From the NCBI GenBank assembly GCA_024403275.1, contig JAKSSD010000012.1, positions 1 to 49,275 on the forward strand: a stretch of DNA of 49,275 nt, read 5' to 3'. The translations under genes were made by a program, and so were the position numbers. Source of the stretch: Lachnospiraceae bacterium. Its GTDB lineage: Bacteria > Bacillota > Clostridia > Lachnospirales > Lachnospiraceae. Shown piece after piece: positions 7,588 to 17,276 of this stretch. Under the pieces are notes generated by a model that was given only the letters and a program-made list of their open reading frames with translations, was not told the origin of the DNA and made no database searches. Numbering within the stretch: the first letter of the stretch is position 1; each line of letters opens with the position of its first letter.

Positions 7588-8766
7588 TTATTTAAGATTG
7601 TAATTTTCTGTAAGATATGTAGTAACTACTTTGTACATCGCCTGCTGACGAATATAAGGCTCGCCAAATCTTTCAACTGCCTGATCATACTCATCTTGTT
7701 CGTATGAATATGATTTAGCAACCTCATAAAGATCATCCTGGTTAATACTTAAACCAAACTTCTCATAAAGAGCCTGGTATACAAGCATTGTCTTAATCTC
7801 CTCATCTGCCTTTTCACTAAGATATGCATCATACTCTTCCTGAGTCATCTGTCTCATATCTAGTACATCCTGATACATTTTCATTTGATAAAGATTCTCA
7901 TATGCTTCATTTGTATTTTCCATCTGCTGAACATCTTTGTCTTTTAGAATCTTTATTACATTTTTCTTATAATTTGAAGGTGTTTTCTTAACAGTCGAAT
8001 CAGAAATAATATACTGAGTTATGTATGAATCAAAATTACTCTCTGCGGCGCTTTCTCTGTAGGCTGCAAGAAACTCTTCTGCGCTTGAAAGCTGACTTCC
8101 AAAGTTCTTCTTAATAAAGGCGTCATTAAACTCATCGTTCTCATATAAACCATTAATTGTAACCATATATGTAGCTTCCTTGCCTGCCAACTCCTCATTA
8201 GCAAAATCATTTGCAAATTTAATAATTACATCAAACTCTTCGCCAACCTTATGTCCTGCTATCTGCTCTTCAAAATCTTCAGGATATCCTGCAGCACCTA
8301 ATGGGATTTTGATGCCTGCGCCATTTGTATTACCGCCAGCCATTTCCTGTCCATCAATATATGTAACAAAATCAATATTGATGTTATCTCCGATATTAAC
8401 CACTTTGTTTTTATCCTCATTTAAGACAGGATAAGAAGATACTATTCCATCAATATAAGTTTTTTCTGTTTCTGCATCAGGATAATAATTCTCAACAGTT
8501 TTATCAATCTTGTCCAAATCACATAAATCTATATAATCATTAACCTTGATACCTTTAACTTTACCTTCTGAATTCAATCCATCAGAATTTGTTACTGTAT
8601 TAGCTTTTTTTCTAGCATAATCAAACCCTATTGCTCCACCAATAATCACCGCTGCTACTAAAAATACAGCAACAAACAAAATTATGGCCTTCTTCTTATC
8701 AAGCTTTGGTTCTCCAAGTGCTTCTCTTTTCTTAAGGCTCTTGTATTTATTTTTCTTATTACTCAT
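7588..8766 (-). CDS. Membrane-anchored trigger-factor-like peptidyl-prolyl isomerase/foldase
   Basis: The protein has 392 residues. A lysine-rich N-terminus is followed by one transmembrane segment (about 27-48), so most of the protein is outside. At about 110-205 there is an FKBP-type isomerase domain like that of trigger factor (NIDFVTYIDGQEMAGG, FEEQIAGHKVGEEFDVIIKF, TYMVTINGLY). A helical C-terminal part resembles the trigger-factor C-domain. No N-terminal ribosome-binding domain is seen, so it is probably an extracytoplasmic folding helper rather than true trigger factor. Its ATG lies 14 bases after the GH39 stop with a good SD, so the two are co-transcribed, though GH39 looks cytoplasmic. 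Confidence 0.75.
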   Translation of the reverse strand: MSNKKNKYKSLKKREALGEPKLDKKKAIILFVAVFLVAAVIIGGAIGFDYARKKANTVTNSDGLNSEGKVKGIKVNDYIDLCDLDKIDKTVENYYPDAETEKTYIDGIVSSYPVLNEDKNKVVNIGDNINIDFVTYIDGQEMAGGNTNGAGIKIPLGAAGYPEDFEEQIAGHKVGEEFDVIIKFANDFANEELAGKEATYMVTINGLYENDEFNDAFIKKNFGSQLSSAEEFLAAYRESAAESNFDSYITQYIISDSTVKKTPSNYKKNVIKILKDKDVQQMENTNEAYENLYQMKMYQDVLDMRQMTQEEYDAYLSEKADEEIKTMLVYQALYEKFGLSINQDDLYEVAKSYSYEQDEYDQAVERFGEPYIRQQAMYKVVTTYLTENYNLK

Positions 8767-8780
8767 TTCTATCTCCTGAC

Positions 8781-10301
8781 CTATTCCTCGCTGTCAGCTG
8801 TAACGTGCTTCATTACTCTCTCGTAAGAATATCCAGAGTCTGACTTTCTGTCGATACTCTTAATCTCAAAATATCTCACTTCATTTGGAAGCAATTCATA
8901 TTCAAGTGTAATATTTCCATTCTCGCTGACAATATTTTTTGAAGAAATTCCTGGCTTCGCAGCCTGCTTTAACAATTCCTTTTCTGCTTTACTAAGAGAT
9001 GATGGCTCACCCATTTCATGCCACATTTTCAAAGGATTGCCTGTTTCTTCATTTACAAACTTTTCTAATACAAAATATTCCTTTTTTTCAACGTTTGCAA
9101 TATTATAGGACACATTTAAGTTTTTCTTTTCAAGTCTCTTGTCAAGATTCCAAACAACGCCTCTGATACTTCCGTCAGCCGCTTTAACAATTACGCTGTC
9201 TTCTGATCTTAAAATACATTCGCCCTTTAATTTCTTATAGAAAGCAAATGTCCAGAAGGTTGGTTTCTCAATACAGCCATTTGCAACAAGACCAAAACCA
9301 CCATGGAATGGAGTAAATGGAATTCCAAATTCCTCAAAGATATCTCCGAATGTCCAGTATGAATATGATTCATGCTTATCACCAAGTCTTGATAACATAT
9401 GTGCAACATAAGCTGCGTTCAAAACAGTATCATGAATTGGAGCATTTGGTACATAAGAAGTATTAAACTCTGTAATGAAAATCTCCATTCCCTTAAACTT
9501 CTCGAAACTATCTACAATATCTCTTGATCTTTCAAGCCAGCCAAATGCATCCTCTGGTTCATGAAGATCAATATATGCATAATGTCCTACCATCTTAGGT
9601 GAATAACTTGTGTAATGATGTCTTGATACATAATCAAGCGGAAGGTTATTCTCATCAACATATGCAAGGAATTCTCTCAACCATCTTTCATCGTCTACGC
9701 CACAGATAGCTGGTCCACCTACTTTAAGTTCCTTGTCAACCTCCTTAATTGCTACTGCAGTAACAGCATACAATTTGAAGTACTCTTCCATATCTGCATC
9801 TTTCCAAAAAGTTGTAAGATTTGGCTCATTCCATACTTCGATTGGCCAGTTTCTGACTTCATCAATTCCGTATCTTTCAATAAGATGTTTTAATGTATTT
9901 TGAACAAGTCTTCCCCATTTATCATAATCCTTTGGAGGAGATACTTTTCCTTTCCAGAAGAAGCAAGTCTCGTCGCCTGACGCCAAATCATCTGGCATAA
10001 ATCCAAGTTCAAGAATTGGTCTAATATTCAATTCAAGGTATGAATCCATAACCATATCAAGATAAGTAAAGCAATATTCTTCCTTGCCTTCGATATCAAA
10101 TCTTCCTTCTTTATAAATACCCATATATTTTGAAAACAAGCCATGACCTCTGATATATGAGAAACCAATCTCATCCTGAGTCACCTTAAGCTGATCAAGA
10201 TATTCTTTGTGAAGAGCAAGATCCATTCTTCCTGTTCCTACACAATGGTCTGCCTTATTATTAAATCTGACTGTTTTGTTAATATCCAATTCGTAATTCA
10301 T
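8781..10301 (-). CDS. GH39 family beta-xylosidase
   Basis: The 506-residue length matches the GH39 xylosidases such as Thermoanaerobacterium XynB. Motifs are clear: acid/base Glu159 in WPIEVWNEPN and nucleophile Glu278 in IFITEFNTSY, very near the family's E160/E277. SYIRGHGLF and PILELGFMPDDLASG also match. The barrel covers about 1-330 and a beta-sandwich tail the rest. No signal peptide, so it hydrolyses xylo-oligosaccharides inside the cell. It starts at an ATG with CGGAGGAATT in front. Upstream there is an extended -10 (TG-T-TAAAAT) without a good -35, and a TTGAGT/ACTCAA dyad at about 10313-10356 that may be an operator. Confidence 0.95.
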   Translation of the reverse strand: MNYELDINKTVRFNNKADHCVGTGRMDLALHKEYLDQLKVTQDEIGFSYIRGHGLFSKYMGIYKEGRFDIEGKEEYCFTYLDMVMDSYLELNIRPILELGFMPDDLASGDETCFFWKGKVSPPKDYDKWGRLVQNTLKHLIERYGIDEVRNWPIEVWNEPNLTTFWKDADMEEYFKLYAVTAVAIKEVDKELKVGGPAICGVDDERWLREFLAYVDENNLPLDYVSRHHYTSYSPKMVGHYAYIDLHEPEDAFGWLERSRDIVDSFEKFKGMEIFITEFNTSYVPNAPIHDTVLNAAYVAHMLSRLGDKHESYSYWTFGDIFEEFGIPFTPFHGGFGLVANGCIEKPTFWTFAFYKKLKGECILRSEDSVIVKAADGSIRGVVWNLDKRLEKKNLNVSYNIANVEKKEYFVLEKFVNEETGNPLKMWHEMGEPSSLSKAEKELLKQAAKPGISSKNIVSENGNITLEYELLPNEVRYFEIKSIDRKSDSGYSYERVMKHVTADSEE

Positions 10302-10395
10302 ATAATTCCTCCGTTTGAGTCAATGGGTATATTTTAACACAGATAAACTCAATAAAAAAGGGGAGCATTTCTATATTTTTCCTTATAAATGGAAG

Positions 10396-10423
10396 AGAGC
10401 GCCGACTTTTCAGCCGACGCTCT
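10396..10423 (-). terminator. 12-bp GNRA-capped hairpin after the permease gene
   Basis: Read on the minus strand, the arms pair over 12 positions with two G-U wobbles and a GAAA tetraloop. On the plus strand the same positions are mismatches, which shows it is a minus-strand RNA structure. The following U content is modest (CUUCCAUUUAU), so it may be a weak terminator or a 3' stabiliser of the transporter mRNA. Confidence 0.65.
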
Positions 10424-10445
10424 TTAATCTTTTCTTTTCGATTAA

Positions 10446-11690
10446 TTAGTTCTTTGCAATAATCTTGAAGCCTCTCTTTGATACTACATCGAAGATAACT
10501 GCAAGAAGAAGAACTATACCTTTAACTACCTTCTGCATGTTCTGATCAACACCCATGATCAACATACCAAGGTTAATAACACCCATGAGAACCGCACCGA
10601 TGATAGCTGCTGGAACTGTACCAATTCCACCGTAAGCAGAAGCACCACCGATGAAACATGATGCAATAGCATCCATTTCGTAGTTCATACCATATGTTGG
10701 CTGAGCTGATGTCATACGAGCAATTGTAACCATACCTGCAACTGCTGCAAGGAAGCCCATGTTCATATATGCAAGGAAGAATGTCTTATTTGTATTAATA
10801 CCTGAAAGCTTTGTAGCTTTTTCATTACCACCAACTGCGTAGAAGTAACGACCAGTTGTTGTATTCTGTGTAATGTATGAGTAAATAATGATTACTGCCA
10901 TTACAATGATAAGTACTGTAGGAATACCTTTGTGGCGTGAAAGCTGAACTGTTACTGCAATAATAACTGCTGTAATAAGAATCATCTTAACAATATAAGG
11001 AACAAATTTCTCAACTTCGTAACCCTTTTTAATTCTCTTTGCTCTTGTAATAATCTGTGATGCAATGTAAATAACGATAGCAATAACACCAACAAGGATA
11101 CAAGTAATATTAAATGGAATGTTAAGGTTACCCTTTAAGTTGAATAAATCTGGGATAAAGCAATCTGCACCACCACCAAACAATTTAACGAATAAAGTGT
11201 AATCAGTGATTGAAATTGTTAAACCTTTAAGAACAATGTTACTTAAACCTCTGAATATAAGCATACCTGCAAGTGTTACGATGAATGGCGGGATTCTGAT
11301 ATAGGCGATAATAAATGCCTGAGCCGCACCAATTGCGATACCTGTAAGAACCATTGCAAGTATTACTACTGGAATTGGTAAATGAGATGTTGCTGAACCA
11401 AGTGGCATTGTCATAAGTGTTGCACCTACAGCACCTACGAAACATACTACTGAACCAACCGAAAGGTCGATGTTACCACCAGTAAGAATACATAACAACA
11501 TACCTGTTGTAAGAATAAATACATATGCGTTCTGGGAAATAATATTACTGATGTTCATTGGTAATAAAATCTTTCCGCCTGTAGTAATTGCAAAGAAAAT
11601 AAGAACTCCTGCAAGTACGATTACCATCGCATATTTTTTTATAAAGTCAATCAGTTTTGCACTGTTGAATGAGCTTTTTTTCTTTTCCAT
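10446..11690 (-). CDS. mmsB: Monosaccharide ABC transporter permease (XylH/MmsB type)
   Basis: The 414-residue protein has about ten hydrophobic segments and belongs to the BPD_transp_2 permease family of ribose/xylose importers. The family stretch LTGGNIDLSVGSVV is near residue 70, and late segments include GMNYEMDAIASCFIGGASAYGG, the usual coupling region. A long basic cytoplasmic loop near residues 212-230 is typical of the MmsB/XylH subgroup. It is the last gene of a binding protein-ATPase-permease operon, 12 bases after the ATPase. The likely substrate is xylose or another aldose, judged from the neighbouring xylosidases and sensor genes. Confidence 0.9.
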   Translation of the reverse strand: MEKKKSSFNSAKLIDFIKKYAMVIVLAGVLIFFAITTGGKILLPMNISNIISQNAYVFILTTGMLLCILTGGNIDLSVGSVVCFVGAVGATLMTMPLGSATSHLPIPVVILAMVLTGIAIGAAQAFIIAYIRIPPFIVTLAGMLIFRGLSNIVLKGLTISITDYTLFVKLFGGGADCFIPDLFNLKGNLNIPFNITCILVGVIAIVIYIASQIITRAKRIKKGYEVEKFVPYIVKMILITAVIIAVTVQLSRHKGIPTVLIIVMAVIIIYSYITQNTTTGRYFYAVGGNEKATKLSGINTNKTFFLAYMNMGFLAAVAGMVTIARMTSAQPTYGMNYEMDAIASCFIGGASAYGGIGTVPAAIIGAVLMGVINLGMLIMGVDQNMQKVVKGIVLLLAVIFDVVSKRGFKIIAKN

Positions 11691-11702
11691 TAGCTGTCTC
11701 CT

Positions 11703-13232
11703 TTAATTATCACTCTTAATTATGTATGACATAATTAATTCCTGTGTTGCTGTTTCACCATCTACTTCACCAACAATTCTTCCTTCATTCATGACATAGA
11801 TTCTGTCACAAGTTCCAAGAAGCTCTGGCATTTCTGAAGATATAACAATAACTGATTTACCTTCTGAAGCAAGCTGGTTAATAATACAATAAATCTCGTA
11901 TTTCGCACCTACGTCGATACCCCTTGTAGGCTCATCAAGTATTAGCAGATCTGGATCAGCATACATCCATTTTGCAAGTAATACCTTCTGCTGATTACCA
12001 CCACTTAAGTTACCTACATTCTGTTCAACTGAAGGACACTTTGTACGAAGTTTCTCTTTAAAATCAACCGCTACGGCGTACTCTTTATCTGAGTTAATTA
12101 CACCATTTTTACTAACACCATCAAGATTAGCAAGAGTAGTGTTAAATTTAATAGTATTACTTAAGATAAGACCATTTCCCTTTCTATCTTCAGTAACGTA
12201 AGCAATTTTATTCTTAATTGCTTCCTGAACCGAGTTAAGAACGATTTCCTTGCCATCCTTGATAATTGTACCGGAGATTTTTTCTCCATAACTCTTACCA
12301 AATATACTCATGGCAAACTCTGTACGTCCAGCACCCATAAGTCCTGAGATACCAAGTACTTCGCCTTTTCTTACATTAATATTTACATTATCAATAATCT
12401 TCTTCTCTGTATAAACTGGATGATAACAATTCCAGTTCTTTACCTCAAAGCAGATATCTCCAATATTCTTTTCTCTCTTAGGGAATCTGTCTGATAAGTC
12501 TCTACCAACCATGCCCTTAATAATTCTTGCTTCTGAAAAATCATCCACCTTCTTATCAAGTGTTTCGATTGTAGATCCATCTCGAATAACTGTAATCTTA
12601 TCTGCTACATAAGAAATTTCATTTAACTTATGAGAAATAATGATTGAAGTTAATCCTTCCTTCTTAAACTTAAGAAGCAAATCCAAGAGTTCCTGAGATT
12701 CTTTCTCATTCAATGATGAAGTTGGCTCATCAAGTATAAGAAGCTTTGCGTTTTTAGCAAGAGCTTTTGCAATTTCTACAAGCTGCTGCTTACCAACACC
12801 TATATCTTTAATTAAGGTGTGTGAAGATTCATTAAGACCAACCGTTCTCAAATATTCTTCACTTTTACCATATGTTTCAGTCCAATCAATTTTCCACTTT
12901 TGACCTTTTTCATTACCCAGGAACATATTCTCACCTATTGTCATATATGGAATAAGTGCAAGTTCCTGATGAATAATTACAATTCCAAGTGCTTCGCTAT
13001 CTTTAATATTTGTAAAATGACATTCATTACCATTGTAGATAATCTGTCCATCATAAGAACCGTATGGATAAATACCACTCAGTACGTTCATAAGAGTAGA
13101 TTTACCAGCTCCGTTCTCACCTACAAGTGCGTGAATTTCGCCTTCCTCGACCTGTAAGTTTACGTTATCAAGCGCTTTAACGCCCGGGAATACCTTGGTA
13201 ATATTTTTCATTTCAAGTAATATCTTTGCCAA
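11703..13232 (-). CDS. mmsA: Monosaccharide ABC transporter ATP-binding protein (XylG/MmsA type)
   Basis: The 509-residue protein has two fused ABC modules, as in all sugar importers of the ribose/xylose class. Module 1 has Walker A GENGAGKS at 38-45, signature-like [13 protein letters not shown] and Walker [12 protein letters not shown]. Module 2 has a degenerate Walker A ([10 protein letters not shown]), a full signature [14 protein letters not shown] and Walker [13 protein letters not shown]. The degenerate second Walker A is normal for this family. It energises uptake by the permease downstream. It follows the binding-protein gene after a 142-base gap holding a strong hairpin. Confidence 0.95.
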   Translation of the reverse strand: MAKILLEMKNITKVFPGVKALDNVNLQVEEGEIHALVGENGAGKSTLMNVLSGIYPYGSYDGQIIYNGNECHFTNIKDSEALGIVIIHQELALIPYMTIGENMFLGNEKGQKWKIDWTETYGKSEEYLRTVGLNESSHTLIKDIGVGKQQLVEIAKALAKNAKLLILDEPTSSLNEKESQELLDLLLKFKKEGLTSIIISHKLNEISYVADKITVIRDGSTIETLDKKVDDFSEARIIKGMVGRDLSDRFPKREKNIGDICFEVKNWNCYHPVYTEKKIIDNVNINVRKGEVLGISGLMGAGRTEFAMSIFGKSYGEKISGTIIKDGKEIVLNSVQEAIKNKIAYVTEDRKGNGLILSNTIKFNTTLANLDGVSKNGVINSDKEYAVAVDFKEKLRTKCPSVEQNVGNLSGGNQQKVLLAKWMYADPDLLILDEPTRGIDVGAKYEIYCIINQLASEGKSVIVISSEMPELLGTCDRIYVMNEGRIVGEVDGETATQELIMSYIIKSDN

Positions 13233-13297
13233 ATCTATCCCTCCTGTGTTTCATATTTTATCTCTAATTAATTACCCCTAAATATTGTCTTTACATA

Positions 13298-13336
13298 ACA
13301 AGTCCCCTTTTATAGTCATGAAAAAGGGGATCTTGT
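13298..13336 (-). ncRNA. Intercistronic hairpin between binding-protein and ATPase genes
   Basis: ACAAG, a one-base bulge, and TCCCCTTTT pair with AAAAGGGGACTTGT on the minus strand, giving a 14-bp stem. No U-run follows, so it is more likely an mRNA 3'-end stabiliser (or processing site) that keeps the binding-protein message abundant relative to the transporter genes. Confidence 0.6.
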
Positions 13337-13374
13337 CATGTATATATTAGTTTGTTATTTAATCAATAAATCAA

Positions 13375-14439
13375 TTATTTTAACTGATCTTCTGTGTAGT
13401 AACCAGAATCGATTAATAATGTCTTGTAGTTGCTTACGTCAGCAAACTTTGGCTCGCAAAGGTATGAAGGAACAACCTTAACACCATTGTTGTATGTTGT
13501 TGTATCGTTAACTGGAGCGTCTGTTCCCTTAAGGATAGCGTCTACCATTTCAACTGTCTTAGAAGCAAGGTCACGTGTATCTTTGAAGATTGACATTGAC
13601 TGCTTTCCATCGAGCATGTTCTTTACGTTAGCGATATCACAGTCCTGACCTGTGATGATTGGGTACTCACCTGTGTAGTTAGCAACGAGAGCGTTTGTAA
13701 CACCAAATGCTGTTGAGTCGTTTGAGCAAAGAACTGCATCAAGCTTTGTACCATCAGCGTAGTTAGCTGAGATGATTGCTTCCATTCTTGACTGTGCTGC
13801 ATCTGAAGCCCAGTTAGCTGTAGCAACTGTATCGAAATCAAGCTGACCTGAAGGAATTACGATCTGACCATTTTCAATGTATGGATTAAGAACGTCGATA
13901 GCACCACCGTAGAAGAATCTAGCGTTGTTATCACCTGGGTCACCAGTGAATACTTCCATGTTGTAAGGTCCGTTACCATCTTTAAGACCTAACTTCTCTT
14001 CGATATATTCACCCTGCTTTGTACCTACCATGTAGTTATCAAATGTTGCATAGTATGTAACAGCATCTGAGTTCATGATCAAACGGTCATAAGCGATAAC
14101 TGGAATGTTCTTTTCCTTAGCCTGTGCTAAAACTGTTCCAAGTGAATCACCATCGATAGAAGCGATAACGAGTACGTCGCATCCTGAAGCGATCATGTTT
14201 TCAATCTGTGTAACCTGTGTATTGATGTCGTTTGATGCATACTGAAGGTCAACTGTGTAACCAGCTTCCTTAAGCTGCTTCTCCATGTTCTGACCATCCT
14301 GGTTCCATCTCTGTAAGTCCTTTGTAGGCATTGCAACGCCAACTTTCTTTCCGCCGCCGCCTGCACCACCTGTACATCCAACGAGTAATGTTGCTGTCAT
14401 ACCTGTAGCAAGAAGTACACTAAGTATTTTCTTTTTCAT
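13375..14439 (-). CDS. chvE: Xylose/monosaccharide-binding lipoprotein (XylF/ChvE type)
   Basis: This is the substrate-binding protein of the importer. The best start is the ATG at 14439 (MKKKILS), with GGGAGGT eight bases upstream; an in-frame ATG 51 bases earlier lacks an SD. The signal peptide ends in a lipobox, TLLVGC, with Cys22 as the lipid anchor, followed by a Gly-rich linker. The mature protein is a two-lobe LacI/RbsB-type fold with family motifs VGVAMPTKDLQRWNQDG, IPVIAYDRLI, ITGQDCD and VCSN-like LCSNDSTAFG. The RWNQDG and YDRLI motifs are those of xylose/multi-sugar binders. It is the promoter-proximal gene, consistent with high expression. Confidence 0.92.
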   Translation of the reverse strand: MKKKILSVLLATGMTATLLVGCTGGAGGGGKKVGVAMPTKDLQRWNQDGQNMEKQLKEAGYTVDLQYASNDINTQVTQIENMIASGCDVLVIASIDGDSLGTVLAQAKEKNIPVIAYDRLIMNSDAVTYYATFDNYMVGTKQGEYIEEKLGLKDGNGPYNMEVFTGDPGDNNARFFYGGAIDVLNPYIENGQIVIPSGQLDFDTVATANWASDAAQSRMEAIISANYADGTKLDAVLCSNDSTAFGVTNALVANYTGEYPIITGQDCDIANVKNMLDGKQSMSIFKDTRDLASKTVEMVDAILKGTDAPVNDTTTYNNGVKVVPSYLCEPKFADVSNYKTLLIDSGYYTEDQLK

Positions 14440-14559
14440 TTCTTTACCTCCCATATTTAAGTGAAATGTTAGTTCTTTATGACTACGCATTTAGAATATC
14501 ACAGCTTTTCACAAAAAAACTTGCTATCATCTTCAAAAAATTGCTTTCTTTTTTTTATC

Positions 14560-14597
14560 AAAAAACCGGTGCTATGACTTTTTTGTCATGCACCGGC
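14560..14597 (-). terminator. Terminator of the sensor operon
   Basis: On the minus strand CCGGTGCATGAC pairs with GTCATAGCACCGG (one bulged A) around an A6 loop, followed by T6. It separates the sensor operon from the importer operon. Confidence 0.85.
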
Positions 14598-14625
14598 TTG
14601 AATTCACAAAAAAATGCTACTCCTA

Positions 14626-15681
14626 TTACTGAAGAAGATAAACATCCTCTCTTGTATGGAAACCTCTATTAATAATTACATCATCTATATTGTCTTTTGT
14701 TACTGCAATTGGAGTTAATGATACATAAGGAACATCATAGGTTCCATCATTTATCATACCATGTTCTCCTATATCTTCTCCCTTTGCAAGCATAACCGCA
14801 TAGTTTGCTGCATCTGAAGCAAGCATTGATACTGGCTTATAAACTGTCACTACCTGAGTTCCTTCTACAATTCTTTGGCAGGCTTCCAAATCAGCATCCT
14901 GACCAGAAACTAAAACAGTTCCAGCCAAACGCTTCTCAGCGAGAACTGATACTACATTTGTAGCAATATTATCATTTCCACACATAATGGCGTCTGCCTG
15001 AGAAATCAGTTCTTCATTATCATACATATAATCAGCAGCAAGCTCAGCTCTCCAACCTTCACAATGTGTTGAATCAAGAATGTTAATTCCATTCTCATTC
15101 ATCACCGACTTAAATCCATCTTCAAGCATTGGAACATTATAATCTGTTGTAGAACCACCAATCATGATGATGTTATCTCCCTGTGACAATCCATTATCTA
15201 CAAGAGCCTGTCCCATCTGCTGCCCAACCTCTGCATTATCAAAGGAAATATATAAATCAACATTTGAATCTCTTACAATTCTATCGTAGGCTATAACCTT
15301 TATTCCTGCATTTTTAGCCTTGGCTACTTCATCTGACAGAGTATCTGCATCAATACAGATGATTACTATTACATCAACACCCTGTTCAATAAAATAAAGG
15401 ATCTGTTGTTTCTGCTCTTCTATATCTCCATTAGCATTTTGAACATTAACTTCTGCTCCAAGCTCCTTGGCTGTAGATACGAATACATCTCTGTCTCTTT
15501 GCCATCTTTCGATTACGAAGGAGTCAAACGCCATACCGATTACTACTGTATCATCTTCCGGCTCTGTCTTTTTAATAATCTCTGTTTCTGGTTTATCACA
15601 TCCGTTCAAAACGAAAAGGAGGCATACCATACTTAATATATAAGAAATGATTCTTTTAAATATTATATTTTTCACCTTCAT
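14626..15681 (-). CDS. Second sugar-binding lipoprotein (XylF-like)
   Basis: The 351-residue protein has an N-terminal signal with lipobox FVLNGC (Cys28), then a LacI/RbsB-type two-lobe binding fold. The motifs IERWQRDRD, IKVIAYDRIVRDSNVD, CGNDNIATN and VSGQDADLEAC parallel those of the importer's binding protein at 13375, so the two are paralogues with similar ligands, probably xylose. It is the last gene of the two-component operon, starting one base after the response regulator stop (TAAGATG). It might deliver ligand to the sensor complex or to the ABC importer encoded just downstream. Confidence 0.85.
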   Translation of the reverse strand: MKVKNIIFKRIISYILSMVCLLFVLNGCDKPETEIIKKTEPEDDTVVIGMAFDSFVIERWQRDRDVFVSTAKELGAEVNVQNANGDIEEQKQQILYFIEQGVDVIVIICIDADTLSDEVAKAKNAGIKVIAYDRIVRDSNVDLYISFDNAEVGQQMGQALVDNGLSQGDNIIMIGGSTTDYNVPMLEDGFKSVMNENGINILDSTHCEGWRAELAADYMYDNEELISQADAIMCGNDNIATNVVSVLAEKRLAGTVLVSGQDADLEACQRIVEGTQVVTVYKPVSMLASDAANYAVMLAKGEDIGEHGMINDGTYDVPYVSLTPIAVTKDNIDDVIINRGFHTREDVYLLQ

Positions 15682-15682
15682 C

Positions 15683-17275
15683 TTACTTACCTTCTTTGAA
15701 TTCTGTCGGTGTTACACCTTCATATTTCTTAAACGCTCTGCTAAAGTAGTTTGGATCAGAAAATCCTACAGAATAGCAAACTTCCTTAATCGAACTGTCG
15801 CCCTGTGAAAGCATATTCTTGGCATTCTCAATTCTTACTCTATTTAGATATTCAACATAATTTTCGCCCTTTTCCTGCTTGAAAAGTTTGCTGAAATAAT
15901 ATGAACTGATATTGCAGTATTTTGATATATCATCAAGAGAAATATCTTTCATGTAATTCTTATCAATGAAATCGCACGCTTTCTCAACAACGCTTTCAGT
16001 CTTATCTGCCTTTACGCTGCCTACTCTTTGCGCAGATTCTGTAATCTTCTCTAAGAACCAGCTTCTAATTTCCTCCGCTGTAGAAGCATCCATTAATTTT
16101 TGTAAATAATCTGTTCTGCTCTTAAACTCATATGTTCTTCCACCCTTTACATAGTAAAGACGTTCTGCAAACAATACGAATTCGAGAGTTTTAAGTCTTA
16201 TATCCGACAAGCTGTCAGAGAAATTAGCATTCATCCATTCAAAGAATGAATTAGCTGCGTTTGAAGCACCTGCATAATCTCCTTTTTCAACTAATTCAAA
16301 TAGAAGTTTTTCAGTTTCAATAGGATAATCTTCCTCATAATCACAACGAAGATCCAAATCATCTGCATGGCTTACTCTTGCATTAGAGTTAACTAGTGCA
16401 TTCAACGCTTCATCATAGGATTCACTCAATTCGCTAAAAGCCTTGACTCCGCCAACACCGATTCTAAAATTTCCTCCAAGCTTAACCTGAAGTTTTCTTG
16501 CCAAATCTCTAATAAGAGTAATCAACTCATTTCTTTGAGAATATTCCATTTCAGGATTAGAATAAGGAACCAGTACTGTTATCTTATTGGACATTACATT
16601 TCCAACGATACATTTGAAGTAATCCTTAATAACCATTCGGATTTCTTCATAGTTTTTCTGAAGCTTTACACTGCTGCCTACTGCGTTAGTCATTTTCTCA
16701 TCTTCATCATAATCACCGCAGATTACAGTAAACATATATCCATAATTTTCTTCAATTCCAAGAATTGTTTTGTAGTTGTCGGCATCCTCCGAGAATTTGT
16801 CCTGAAGGAAAATACTATAAATCAAACCACTCTCAAGCATTGGAACGACTGTCTCAAGCTTTTCCTTAATGATAAGGTCATTACTTCTTTTCTTTCTTTC
16901 CTTATCGATAATGTCCATGGCATTTTTAACCACAGCGAGAATTCTCTTTTTCTCCATTGGCTTGGTTACATAGTCAAGAACTCCCAGCTTTATAGCTTCC
17001 TGGGCATAATCAAATTTGTCATAAGCACTCATAACAATAAGAACCACATCCTTATTATTAGCTCTTATTTCCTTCATTGCATCAATACCATTTATACCAG
17101 GCATCTGTATGTCCAAAATCGCAATATCTGGTCTGAAAGTCTCTGCTATTTCAATAACTGCACGACCTGTTTTGGCATGCTCTACGACGCATTCCTTTCC
17201 AAATTCCTTCTCAAGAATAAATCTAAGAGCGTCAATAACTATTCCTTCATCATCTGCTATCAGAATCTTATACAT
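15683..17275 (-). CDS. AraC-type response regulator (YesN family)
   Basis: The 530-residue protein starts with a receiver domain, phosphoacceptor Asp55 in AILDIQMPG, acidic pair ADDE at 7-10 and Lys in YVTKPMEKKR. A middle region of about 280 residues has no clear motif but is common in YesN-type regulators. The C-terminal 100 residues carry two HTH units (ISLDDISKYCNISSYYFSKL and IKEVCYSVGFSDPNYFSRAF) ending in YEGVTPTEF. It pairs with the kinase upstream (stop/start TAAGATG) and by analogy with clostridial XylFII-LytS/YesN systems should activate the xylose-type importer genes just downstream. Confidence 0.93.
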   Translation of the reverse strand: MYKILIADDEGIVIDALRFILEKEFGKECVVEHAKTGRAVIEIAETFRPDIAILDIQMPGINGIDAMKEIRANNKDVVLIVMSAYDKFDYAQEAIKLGVLDYVTKPMEKKRILAVVKNAMDIIDKERKKRSNDLIIKEKLETVVPMLESGLIYSIFLQDKFSEDADNYKTILGIEENYGYMFTVICGDYDEDEKMTNAVGSSVKLQKNYEEIRMVIKDYFKCIVGNVMSNKITVLVPYSNPEMEYSQRNELITLIRDLARKLQVKLGGNFRIGVGGVKAFSELSESYDEALNALVNSNARVSHADDLDLRCDYEEDYPIETEKLLFELVEKGDYAGASNAANSFFEWMNANFSDSLSDIRLKTLEFVLFAERLYYVKGGRTYEFKSRTDYLQKLMDASTAEEIRSWFLEKITESAQRVGSVKADKTESVVEKACDFIDKNYMKDISLDDISKYCNISSYYFSKLFKQEKGENYVEYLNRVRIENAKNMLSQGDSSIKEVCYSVGFSDPNYFSRAFKKYEGVTPTEFKEGK

Positions 17276-17276
17276 C

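Noticed and set aside
14440-14490. 17-residue N-terminal extension of the xylose-binding lipoprotein
   Set aside because: No SD for the upstream ATG, whereas the internal ATG has GGGAGGT and starts a proper lipoprotein signal peptide.
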